This document shows positions 26,103-34,014 of a DNA stretch of 64,000 nucleotides, in pieces. Location: positions 186,001 through 250,000 of the forward strand of contig CAJJAT010000003.1 of assembly GCA_905182175.1 (NCBI GenBank), in the 5' to 3' direction. The notes under the pieces are model-generated. The model was not told where the DNA came from. It saw only the letters and a list, made by a program, of their open reading frames with translations, and did not search any database. Each line of letters opens with the position of its first letter. Position 1 is the stretch's first letter. The DNA is from Flavobacteriales bacterium UBA1494 (lineage in GTDB: Bacteria > Bacteroidota > Bacteroidia > Flavobacteriales_E > Vicingaceae). Both the position numbers and the translations under genes were made by a program.

Positions 26103-27296
26103 CTAATGTAGTTGATTCAATGCTTTTTCTATTCGGTTCATAGCATCTTCTAAAACCGTTAAGGATGTAGCGTAAGATATTCGAATGCATTCAGGGCTTC
26201 CGAAAGCTTCACCTGTAACCAATGCGACTTCTGCAAATTCAAGTAAATACAAACACAAATCTGTGGCAGTTTCAATTTTTCCTTTGCTGTGCTTCCTGCC
26301 TAATAATTTTCCAATGTTTGGAAATACATAAAATGCTCCCTCGGGTTTGTTGATGATAACCCCATCCATCCTTTGTAGTCTACTGATCACATAATCTCTT
26401 CGCTGTTTAAAGGCGTCTCTCATGTGGTAGGTTTCAGATGGATCCATATCCATCGCTTCAATAACAGCACGTTGAGTGATGCTACAAGTAGCAGATGTAA
26501 ATTGACCTTGAATTTTATCACATGCTTTTGCAATCCACTCAGGAGCACCAATATATCCCAATCTCCAACCGGTCATAGCAAAGCCCTTAGAAACTCCATT
26601 GATGGTAATCACTTGGTCGTATACCGAACTAAACTGAGCCAAACTTTCGTGTTTTCCTCCAAAATTAATGTGCTCATAAATTTCATCAGAGATTACATAA
26701 AGGTCTTTTTTTGTGGAAATTACGTTTGCTAAGGCCTCCAATTCTGCCTTTCCATAAATAGACCCAGTAGGATTACAAGGGCTACTAAAAATCATCATTT
26801 TGGTTTTTTCCGTAATAGCAGAATTTAGTTGTTCGGCAGTAATCTTAAAGTCTGACTCAATAGTTGCATCTACAAACACTGGAATGCCTTCAGCCATTTT
26901 GATGATTTCAACATAACTCACCCAGTAGGGAGTCGGTAGAATTACTTCGTCTCCAGGATTAACGATGCTTAAAACTACATTGGCGATAGACTGTTTAGCG
27001 CCAGTAGATGTTACAATTTGGTTCGCGGAATAATCTAAATCATTATCTCTTTTAAATTTTTTAGAGATTGCTTCACGCAATTCTAAATAACCTGAAACAG
27101 GAGTGTATGAAGTAAAGTTATCGTCTATCGCCTTTTTTGCGGCTTGTTTAATTCGATCAGGAGTGTGAAAGTCAGGTTCTCCTAGGCTTAAACTGATAAT
27201 GTCTTTCCCTTCGGCTTGTAATTCACGACCTCTCTTCGCCATTGCAATGGTTTGAGATTCAGATAGTCGATTTATTCTGTCAGATGCGTTTTGCAT
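26103..27296 (-). CDS. Class I/II pyridoxal-phosphate aminotransferase (aspartate aminotransferase type)
   Basis: The 397-residue enzyme carries the fold type I signatures: SLGEPDFHTP near the N-terminus, SSPCNPTGSIY in the middle, and NGVSKGFAMTGWRLGY with the lysine that binds PLP. The pattern fits the 1-gamma or AspC-like aspartate/prephenate aminotransferases of Bacteroidota. It would transfer amino groups between aspartate (or a similar donor) and 2-oxoglutarate. The exact donor cannot be read from sequence. It is co-transcribed with the heptose kinase, 1 bp apart. A TAGCTTTG box lies 25 nt before the ATG. Confidence 0.92.
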   Translation of the reverse strand: MQNASDRINRLSESQTIAMAKRGRELQAEGKDIISLSLGEPDFHTPDRIKQAAKKAIDDNFTSYTPVSGYLELREAISKKFKRDNDLDYSANQIVTSTGAKQSIANVVLSIVNPGDEVILPTPYWVSYVEIIKMAEGIPVFVDATIESDFKITAEQLNSAITEKTKMMIFSSPCNPTGSIYGKAELEALANVISTKKDLYVISDEIYEHINFGGKHESLAQFSSVYDQVITINGVSKGFAMTGWRLGYIGAPEWIAKACDKIQGQFTSATCSITQRAVIEAMDMDPSETYHMRDAFKQRRDYVISRLQRMDGVIINKPEGAFYVFPNIGKLLGRKHSKGKIETATDLCLYLLEFAEVALVTGEAFGSPECIRISYATSLTVLEDAMNRIEKALNQLH

Positions 27297-27321
27297 ATAA
27301 ATTATAAAAGATGTTGTGTAA

Positions 27322-27329
27322 CAAAGCTA
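27322..27329 (-). promoter_or_regulatory. Candidate -7 box TAGCTTTG for the aminotransferase/kinase operon
   Basis: Exact TAnnTTTG match 25 nt before the ATG at 27296. A TTTG lies upstream at 27357-27360, but the 27-nt spacing is longer than usual. Confidence 0.35.
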
Positions 27330-27339
27330 ATGAATTCAA

Positions 27340-28032
27340 TTATTCTGTTTTCTTAGCAAATACAAAAACAAAACCTATTCTAAAAGAGTTTAAACCAAAA
27401 TTGAATCCTACGTCTTTGTCTTCAATTTCATAGTCACTGTTGCTTACAGATGAGCGATCTACTGTTTATGTAGATTTTCCATAAGTGAAGCTTCCATAAG
27501 TGAAGCTTCCATAATTTAGAGTAAGGGTAGTTTTTTTAGATACAAAATAATATAAGCCGGGGATTAAGTTGAATTCAAAAAAATTAATCTCTCCCTCTAT
27601 ATTTGCGTTGTTTGAATTGGAGTACTTCGTATCTCCCCTGCCAATTCTTGATTCTAAGCCTGCATTTAAATGTAATTTATCGGTAATTCTAGATTGAAAA
27701 TTAATAAATGGGTTGACATATAAGCTTGAAATTTCCGAAGACGTTCTTTGCTCTGGGGAGCCGAAGTTAAAACGTCCAATTCTTGATTGTTCAGAATTTA
27801 AAATTCCAATACCTAGTCCTAATGCAATATTTTGTGAAACAAAAATTCCAACTTTAGGATTAAAAGAGAAGCTACTGTTTTCTTCAAAATAAACGACAGT
27901 TCCAGAAGACTTTTCCTCATATGAATTGTTATCAAATCCGATATCTCCGCCAAGAATGATGGTGCCTTTGTCAATTTGACAAAAAGATGAAAGAGACATA
28001 GCCATTGTAGTGATTATGAAACATGCTTTCAT
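27340..28032 (-). pseudogene. Outer-membrane beta-barrel gene interrupted by in-frame TAA
   Basis: From ATG 28032 the frame has a signal peptide (MKACFIITTMAMSLSSFCQ) and alternating beta-barrel strands (KVGIFVSQNIALGLGIGIL, VNPFINFQSRI, LIPGLYYFVSKKTTLTLNY). It meets TAA at 27466-27468. The same frame then continues TVDRSSVSNSDYEIEDKDVG, FNFGLNSFRIGFVFVFAKKT and stops at 27340, exactly what a last barrel strand looks like. The product truncated at 27466 would lack that strand and end in YGKST. A 15-bp tandem repeat lies just before the stop. An upstream ATG at 28059 would add nine residues. Function beyond porin-like barrel is unknown. Confidence 0.65.
27479..27508. repeat. Two tandem copies of a 15-bp unit inside the barrel gene
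   Basis: CCATAAGTGAAGCTT occurs at 27479-27493 and again at 27494-27508, adding one in-frame YGSFT unit. It points to recent replication slippage within a strand of the barrel. Confidence 0.85.
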
Positions 28033-28157
28033 TGTAGTTAAGTTAAAGGTGAGTTGCAAAGTAAGTGAATATTATTATTTCGGACTTAAATCAATTCATT
28101 TAATGTAGGCGTTATAATGAGATAATTTCAGTTAATTTTACACATATAATTTTTTTT

Positions 28158-28679
28158 ATGGAAGTAGTCCTTGAAATTTTAAAATATACAGTTCCTTCAG
28201 CAATCATTTTTGTTGGTGTTTACTTTATACTAAAGAGTTTTTTTGAAAATGAACAGCGTAAACGAGAATTGGCATTTAGAAACGATAATTATAAATTAAT
28301 TACGCCTGTTAAGTTACAAGCATATGAGCGCATGGTTTTGTTTTTAGAAAGAGCTAATTTGAGCAACTTAGTTATGCGAACCTATTCAGGCGGGATGTCT
28401 TCGAATGTGTTGCACTCGAGTATGTTGGCTTCTATAAGGCAGGAGTATGAGCACAATATCGCACTTCAATTGTACATTCCCACAGTCACTTGGAAGATGA
28501 TAAAGTCTTCTAAAGAAGAGACAATTAAGGTTATAAATAATTGTGCAGATCAATTGAACAGCAATGCAACCGGCCTTGAATTGAGCCAATTTATATTAGA
28601 GTTGGCCGGAAAGGTAAAAACTACACCAACAGAAATTGCACTCGAAGCATTGAAAAGTGAATTGAATAAAACATTTTAA
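28158..28679 (+). CDS. Membrane-anchored conserved hypothetical protein
   Basis: The 173-residue protein has one N-terminal membrane segment (residues 6-28) and a cytoplasmic helical part with a conserved-looking [20 protein letters not shown] stretch. I recognise it as a recurrent Flavobacteria hypothetical, not a named enzyme. It ends 2 bp before the VIT1/CCC1 transporter gene on the same strand and is probably in its operon. Confidence 0.6.
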   Translation: MEVVLEILKYTVPSAIIFVGVYFILKSFFENEQRKRELAFRNDNYKLITPVKLQAYERMVLFLERANLSNLVMRTYSGGMSSNVLHSSMLASIRQEYEHNIALQLYIPTVTWKMIKSSKEETIKVINNCADQLNSNATGLELSQFILELAGKVKTTPTEIALEALKSELNKTF

Positions 28680-28681
28680 GT

Positions 28682-29431
28682 ATGAGCGATGGGAACAAAC
28701 AGCATCACGAAGACTCTCTCCATTTAAAAAAAGGGTGGCTCAGTAAATGGGAAGATTATATTGGAGAGTTCGTATATGGAGGCATTGATGGAAGTGTAAC
28801 AACTTTCGCTGTTGTGGCTGGCTCTGCAGGTGCGGGATTAGACTCATCTGTAGTTATTATTTTAGGTTTTGCAAATTTAATTGCAGATGGATTTGCAATG
28901 TCAGTAGGTAGTTATTTATCTAATAAATCTGAGCAACAGAACTACGAAAAGCACGAACGAGTAGAATACTGGGAGGTAGAGAATCTTCCTGAAAAAGAAA
29001 AAGAAGAAATCCGTGAAATATACGCTGCAAAAGGCTTTGATGGAGAGTTGCTGGAGCAAGTTGTAGATGTTATTACGTCAGATAAAGACCGTTGGGTAGA
29101 TGTAATGATGAAAGAGGAATTGAACATGATGAAAGAAGATAAATCGCCATTGGCGATGGGGGCAATGACTTTTATCTCATTTGTTTTGATTGGCATCATT
29201 CCTTTAATCGCCTATCTTTGTGATTATAACTCTTCCAGTTCGGAGCCTGCTCACTTATTCAAAATTAGTATTGCATTGACATTTACAGCATTTATTGGAA
29301 TTGGATGGCTCAAATCGTATGTTGCTGAAACTAGTAGAATAAGAAGCATAGCGGAAACATTGTTTTTAGGCGCTGCTGCTGCACTGTTATCTTATATTGT
29401 AGGAAGTTGGTTGGAAACGCTCATCCATTAG
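28682..29431 (+). CDS. VIT1/CCC1 family transporter
   Basis: The 249-residue protein has the family signature [18 protein letters not shown] in the first membrane segment and [20 protein letters not shown] in the second. A Glu-rich cytoplasmic helix ([16 protein letters not shown] and on) occupies about residues 85-150, the place of the metal-binding domain in VIT1. Three more membrane segments follow. The family moves Fe2+ or Mn2+ out of the cytosol in exchange for protons. It shares its stop tetranucleotide TTAG with the convergent nitroreductase gene. Confidence 0.9.
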   Translation: MSDGNKQHHEDSLHLKKGWLSKWEDYIGEFVYGGIDGSVTTFAVVAGSAGAGLDSSVVIILGFANLIADGFAMSVGSYLSNKSEQQNYEKHERVEYWEVENLPEKEKEEIREIYAAKGFDGELLEQVVDVITSDKDRWVDVMMKEELNMMKEDKSPLAMGAMTFISFVLIGIIPLIAYLCDYNSSSSEPAHLFKISIALTFTAFIGIGWLKSYVAETSRIRSIAETLFLGAAAALLSYIVGSWLETLIH

Positions 29432-30015
29432 TGCCACGTTACTTTTAGTTCTATAGGATCGTTTTCTTTTTGTGGAATTTCAGGTAAACCCTGCTTCGGC
29501 AGACCAAGTTGTAAAAAACCCATACACTTATCTTCTTTATTTAGTTCTAAGTAAGCTTTCATTTCCGAAGTGAAGGCCATTTTAGGGGTGCTCCAATAGC
29601 CAATTATTCCTAATGGTTTCATGCCCAATAATATGTTTTGAACAGCGCAGGCTACCGCATATTCTTCTTCAAAAACAGGAACACTTTCTTTTGAACATCG
29701 CTTCATACAAATTGCAATTACTGTTGAAATTGATGTCGATTTGTTAGCTATTTTTTTATATTTATTTTCATCATATAATTCTATTTTTGTTGTTTCCTTG
29801 TACAAATTAGCGAGGTCTGTGAAAAAAATATTTTTTGATTCTTCATGGAATACTCGAAATCTCCAAGGTTGAGTTCTTCTGTGAGAAGGAGCATAGTTTG
29901 CTAACTTAAGTAAGGACCAAATTAGATCCTTTTCAATAGAAGCTCCTTCCTCCATTTGATTAGAGAATAAAGATTGTCTATTGATAATAAAGTTAGTAAG
30001 TGTTTCTATTTGCAT
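29428..30015 (-). CDS. Nitroreductase family flavoprotein
   Basis: The 195-residue protein shows the nitroreductase N-terminal FMN region ([19 protein letters not shown]) and the GIIGYWSTP / LGLPKQ-type C-terminal region. Members reduce nitro groups, quinones or similar acceptors with NAD(P)H and FMN as homodimers in the cytoplasm. The physiological substrate is unknown. It converges on the VIT1/CCC1 gene with a 4-bp overlap. Confidence 0.85.
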   Translation of the reverse strand: MQIETLTNFIINRQSLFSNQMEEGASIEKDLIWSLLKLANYAPSHRRTQPWRFRVFHEESKNIFFTDLANLYKETTKIELYDENKYKKIANKSTSISTVIAICMKRCSKESVPVFEEEYAVACAVQNILLGMKPLGIIGYWSTPKMAFTSEMKAYLELNKEDKCMGFLQLGLPKQGLPEIPQKENDPIELKVTWH

Positions 30016-30112
30016 CTTGTTAAATTAGAATAATTTAATGGTAGTTCTATTTTGTCTTCTGTAGTACAACAACGAGTGTAACTAAGTTCAGATAATAATG
30101 TATTAAAATTTT

Positions 30113-30458
30113 ATGGAAAAAATTAACCGAGGTACGGTTGCTTTGGTAATGTTAGCAACATCATGTCCCCCAGTATTTATTTCAAGCGCACTAAAATGAT
30201 CAAACTTCATTCTTAGAATTACACCACCGTTATTAACGGTCTGTTAAAACTACCGAAAAAGCTAAAAGGGCGGAGGTACATTTTGAAAATCAGAAAGCAT
30301 TGTGTGAAAAATTGAGAACTTTTAACGATTCTATACTTGCGTTCAGTGACCATGTCGTGAATAGAAATGAAATCATTTCTATCAAAAGAAATTCTTTAGG
30401 ACTTGAAGTTGTGAGCAAACAGGTATTAACTGGTGGCCGGGTAAGCTTTAAGAATTAA
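30113..30458 (+). pseudogene. Decayed lipoprotein-type gene
   Basis: ATG 30113 begins MEKINRGTVALVMLATSCPP, which looks like a lipoprotein leader with cysteine 18, but TGA follows soon after. In another frame from 30237 to TAA 30456-30458 a charged helical stretch is readable (EKAKRAEVHFENQKALCEKL, NDSILAFSDHVVNRNE). The two parts resemble the leader and coiled segment of envelope lipoproteins, now broken by a frameshift. This is a reading of decayed DNA and not a strong call. Confidence 0.4.
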
Positions 30459-31294
30459 ACCTTTTAAGTATCATGGTTTCTTTCTGGTTTCGACGATATT
30501 ACTTCTGGACTTGTTGTTGTTGTTGTTTACCAATGGCTTAGGTGCAGTTGGCACGACAATAGGTTTACTCAAAAGGAATTTGTTCACAAAAAAAACATAA
30601 AAAAATGGGATTACAAGATTAAAAAGGTGGATTGACAAAAGTTATCATCTAAATATTTTAGAAATAGTTAATCGCTTGCTTTTTTTACAATGTGCGGTAT
30701 AGACAAGCAGTGCCTGCTTAACGTGGTAAATATAGGTTGCCTTTCTTATGAATCTGGAGGTTAATTGGTGTACGTGTTACACCAATTATTTTAGACTTAA
30801 AAATAGTGTATTTAAACGCCTTCTTTTCTGGAATCTCACTTTCCATGTAAAAAAAAAAGGTGTTCTTGATTGTTTATAGCCAAATCATAACGGCAAATTT
30901 GTGTGTGGATTTGTTTTACACCTTACCTGAGTGAATTATTCTTTAGGCGCAAATTGCGTTTCATTCATCTTAAATTTTGAGCTTTTCACCTTAATTTTAT
31001 ATTTACAGCACTTTCTGTGGTTTAATTTTATTCTTATTCACTATCAGTAGTTTAAAAATTTCCACTATCATAGCTAATTCTTTCGTCTCATTTTTTCCGG
31101 CATTTATTTGATAAGCCTATAGTTTTGTTTATATGAATCTTATAGTAATTTTGTACTGATTAGTATGGATGGGGCGGGCTAAATGGTTAAGTTTCTTTTT
31201 TGTTGCATTCATTGTTAAAATTTAAAACTTATGGTGCAATTTTAAATTACCCCTCTTCAATTTCTGTAACTTCGTTTATCAAAAAAACGCATTG
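30459..31294. other. Gene-free gap with small palindromes and a TTG microsatellite
   Basis: I see no gene here. It contains a run of five TTG/TGT units near 30520, the hairpin AAGCAG-TGC-CTGCTT near 30704, the perfect palindrome at 30762-30788, and AT-rich DNA up to the M1 peptidase gene. A TAACTTCG box near 31269 (one mismatch to TAnnTTTG) could serve the M1 gene. Confidence 0.5.
30762..30788. repeat. 11-bp palindrome TAATTGGTGTA / TACACCAATTA
   Basis: Perfect inverted repeat (30762-30772 and 30778-30788) around the 5-nt loop CGTGT. No T-run follows. It could be an old operator, a REP-like element or a mobile-element end. Confidence 0.5.
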
Positions 31295-33151
31295 ATGAAA
31301 CGAAGTATTTCTTTCGCAGTATTAGCTGTATTTTCTATTAGTATTTGGGCCCAAAACTATTGGCAACAAGAAGTTGCTTACGAGATGTTTATAGATATGA
31401 ACGTTGAGAAAAATCAGTTTGAAGGTCATCAGAAGTTAACCTATACCAACAATTCCCCTGATACTTTAAATAAGGTTTTTTATCACTTGTATTTTAACGC
31501 TTTTCAGCCGAATAGCATGATGGATGTTCGTTCTAGGCTTATAGCTGACCCTGACAGAAGGGTTGGGAGTAGAATTTTAAATCTTACGGAGGATGAAATT
31601 GGATATCAGAAAATTGATAAATTGACGCAAGACGGTAAGAAGTTACAATTTAATATAGAAGGAACAATCTTAGAAGTTACCTTGGCGAAACCTCTCCTAC
31701 CGGGGTCGTCGACAGTTTTTGAAATGGATTTTAATGCACAAGTTCCTCTCCAGGTTAGAAGATCAGGAAGAGATAACATAGAGGAGATTCGGTACTCAAT
31801 GACGCAATGGTACCCTAAAATGGTAGAATATGATTTTCAAGGGTGGAATGCTAATCCTTATATAGGTCGTGAGTTTCACGGAGTATGGGGAAGTTTTGAT
31901 GTAAAAATTAGCATTGACAAAAGCTATATTCTGGGTAGTACAGGTTACGTGCAAAACCCCGAAGTTGTTCAGCACGGCTACGGAAGCGGAAAGTCGGCTC
32001 TTCCAACTACACAAGGTGAAAAATTAACATGGCATTTCAATGCTCCACTTGTTCATGACTTTGCATGGGTTGCTGATCCGGATTTTATGCATACCACTTC
32101 TCAATTGGACAATGGGACTGTGTTACATTTTTTGTACCAGCCTGATACTAATTATTTAGGATGGGACAGTTTACCACATTACGGAAAACGAATTTTTGAA
32201 ATAATGAATTCGAATTTTGGCGAATATCCATACAAACAATATACCGTTGCACAAGGTGGTGATGGAGGTATGGAATATCCTATGCTGACGTTGATAACAG
32301 GAAAGAGAAGCAAAGGGAGCTTGATCGGAGTAACTATACACGAGGCAAACCACTCTTGGTATCAGCATTTATTAGCGACAAATGAGGCATTATATCCATG
32401 GATGGATGAGGGATTTACCTCATTTGCTTCTGATTTTGTAACGCATTCTTTGTTTCCGAGTTTTACACCATATGAAGGCAGTTACCGTTCTTATTTTAGT
32501 TTGGTAAAATCAGGAAAGCAAGAAGCGTTAACGACACATGCAGATCATTATGAAACCAATAGAGCATACGGAACAGCATCTTATTCTATGGGTTTAATCT
32601 TTGTAAACCAATTAAGTTATATTGTTGGAGAAGATGTTTTAATGCGCAGTATGAGACGCTATTTTTCCGAATGGAAGTACAAACATCCTACTCCAAATGA
32701 TTTTATTCGAGTGGTAGAAAAGGAGAGTGGAATAGAATTGACTTGGTATTTGGAGCAGTGGATTGGTTCGACGAACACAATTGATTATGGTATTAAATGG
32801 TTACAAGAAAACAAAGAGACAAATAAAACTCATGTAATACTAGAACGCAAAGGGAAGATGCCAATGCCACTCGATATTAAGGTTGTCTATGTAAATGGCA
32901 AGGAGGAAGTAATTCATATCCCTTTGAGAATAATGAGAGGAAAGAAACATGTTGAAGAAGGGATTAGTAAATTTTCTGTTCGAGCCGACTGGCCTTGGAC
33001 TCATCCAACCTATGAGTTAGTCCTTGATTGTAAAGATGAGGAGATAGAATCCATAGAAATCGATCCATCTCAGCGAATGGCTGATGTAGATAGGTCAAAT
33101 AATAGTTATCCAAAGGTGGATAAGACAATGTTTGTGCCTCGTAAAAAGTAG
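31295..33151 (+). CDS. Secreted M1-family metallopeptidase
   Basis: From ATG 31295 the protein is 618 residues (a TTG one codon earlier is also in frame). A signal peptide ends ISIWAQ at about 20. The gluzincin zinc site is HEANH (H349, E350, H353) with the third ligand E372 in WMDEGFTSF, and the substrate-recognition GGMEYP motif lies earlier (around residue 327), typical of M1 aminopeptidases. It should remove N-terminal residues from peptides in the periplasm or outside. The C-terminal part is a beta-sandwich. A TAACTTCG element precedes it. Confidence 0.93.
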   Translation: MKRSISFAVLAVFSISIWAQNYWQQEVAYEMFIDMNVEKNQFEGHQKLTYTNNSPDTLNKVFYHLYFNAFQPNSMMDVRSRLIADPDRRVGSRILNLTEDEIGYQKIDKLTQDGKKLQFNIEGTILEVTLAKPLLPGSSTVFEMDFNAQVPLQVRRSGRDNIEEIRYSMTQWYPKMVEYDFQGWNANPYIGREFHGVWGSFDVKISIDKSYILGSTGYVQNPEVVQHGYGSGKSALPTTQGEKLTWHFNAPLVHDFAWVADPDFMHTTSQLDNGTVLHFLYQPDTNYLGWDSLPHYGKRIFEIMNSNFGEYPYKQYTVAQGGDGGMEYPMLTLITGKRSKGSLIGVTIHEANHSWYQHLLATNEALYPWMDEGFTSFASDFVTHSLFPSFTPYEGSYRSYFSLVKSGKQEALTTHADHYETNRAYGTASYSMGLIFVNQLSYIVGEDVLMRSMRRYFSEWKYKHPTPNDFIRVVEKESGIELTWYLEQWIGSTNTIDYGIKWLQENKETNKTHVILERKGKMPMPLDIKVVYVNGKEEVIHIPLRIMRGKKHVEEGISKFSVRADWPWTHPTYELVLDCKDEEIESIEIDPSQRMADVDRSNNSYPKVDKTMFVPRKK

Positions 33152-33186
33152 GAAACAATTCAGCCCCTTAAACTGTCTATGAAAAT

Positions 33187-33777
33187 ATGAAAAGAAACAG
33201 ACTTTACCTTCCCATTTTATTTGTGATATGCCTATTCACAGCATGTATTTCGGATGACGACGGTGCAAAAGCGCCACCGGCTCCTTCAGTTCAACGTGGA
33301 AATACGGAAGTAAACAGATTTGAAATTACTTTTACACCGAGATCTGGTGGAGGACCAAGCCAAATTTTTGAATATTATGATGTAGATGGTCTGAATGGCA
33401 ATGCACCAGTAGTCAATGAAAGTTGGACCTTAGATTATTCCGGATCAGGAGGGATAAAGCCCTACAGTGCCTCAATAAAGTTCTTTTTAGATACGACCGA
33501 CGTTACAGATCAAATAGAGAATTCAGGTAGTAATTATATTGTTTGTTACCGAGAAATGAACACTAATAATTTGAGATTAAACGATTCTAATTTTGACTCC
33601 AATGGATTAAAGCTTGGAACGGAGACTACGTGGCAGGTTTTAAACGATCAAGCTTCTGGAAGTAGTGGAAATGGGATTGTGAAAATTACATTGAATTATA
33701 TTGATTTAGGAAAAGAAGGATTATGTGATGCCGGAGTTCGTATTTTTGAAGGAAGGATTAACTATCAACATCAATAA
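33187..33777 (+). CDS. Lipoprotein of unknown function
   Basis: The 196-residue product has a lipoprotein signal with lipobox FTAC at cysteine 20, followed by ISDDDGAKAPPAP, a typical acidic surface-export-like linker. The rest is beta-rich, with GSGGIKPYSASIKFFLDTTD in the middle. No family recognised. It follows the M1 gene by 35 bp on the same strand and precedes a small lipoprotein by 10 bp. Confidence 0.65.
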   Translation: MKRNRLYLPILFVICLFTACISDDDGAKAPPAPSVQRGNTEVNRFEITFTPRSGGGPSQIFEYYDVDGLNGNAPVVNESWTLDYSGSGGIKPYSASIKFFLDTTDVTDQIENSGSNYIVCYREMNTNNLRLNDSNFDSNGLKLGTETTWQVLNDQASGSSGNGIVKITLNYIDLGKEGLCDAGVRIFEGRINYQHQ

Positions 33778-33787
33778 ATATCGAAGT

Positions 33788-33964
33788 ATGACTATTCGAA
33801 AATTAGCTGCATTTATTACTACATTACTTTTCATATTCAGTTTAACAATTTTTTCTAGTTCTTGTGGAGGAAGCAAAAGAGCTACAAAAAAAGGGACTAA
33901 AGTAAAAGCAGGTAGTGGTATGGGTAATACAAAACATAAAAACAAACATGTTTGGGGCAAGTAA
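33788..33964 (+). CDS. Small lipoprotein, 58 residues
   Basis: Translated from ATG 33788: a hydrophobic leader (residues 5-22), lipobox SSSC, then a basic tail GGSKRATKKGTKVK ending NTKHKNKHVWGK. An earlier in-frame ATG at 33728 lies inside the preceding gene and is rejected. The very basic tail with a conserved-looking HKNKHVW end suggests a small envelope lipoprotein found across Flavobacteria; function unknown. The terminator begins 17 bp after the stop. Confidence 0.65.
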   Translation: MTIRKLAAFITTLLFIFSLTIFSSSCGGSKRATKKGTKVKAGSGMGNTKHKNKHVWGK

Positions 33965-33980
33965 CCTATAGCAAAAAGTA

Positions 33981-34014
33981 AAAGTGTCAGTTCTATTGAA
34001 CTAACACTTTTTTT
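33981..34014. terminator. Bidirectional intrinsic terminator
   Basis: AAAGTGTCAGTTC (33981-33993) pairs with GAACTAACACTTT (33998-34010) with one mismatch, flanked by A-run and T-run. The stop codon of the convergent T9SS protease sits at its loop, so the hairpin also encodes that protein's last residues. Confidence 0.85.
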
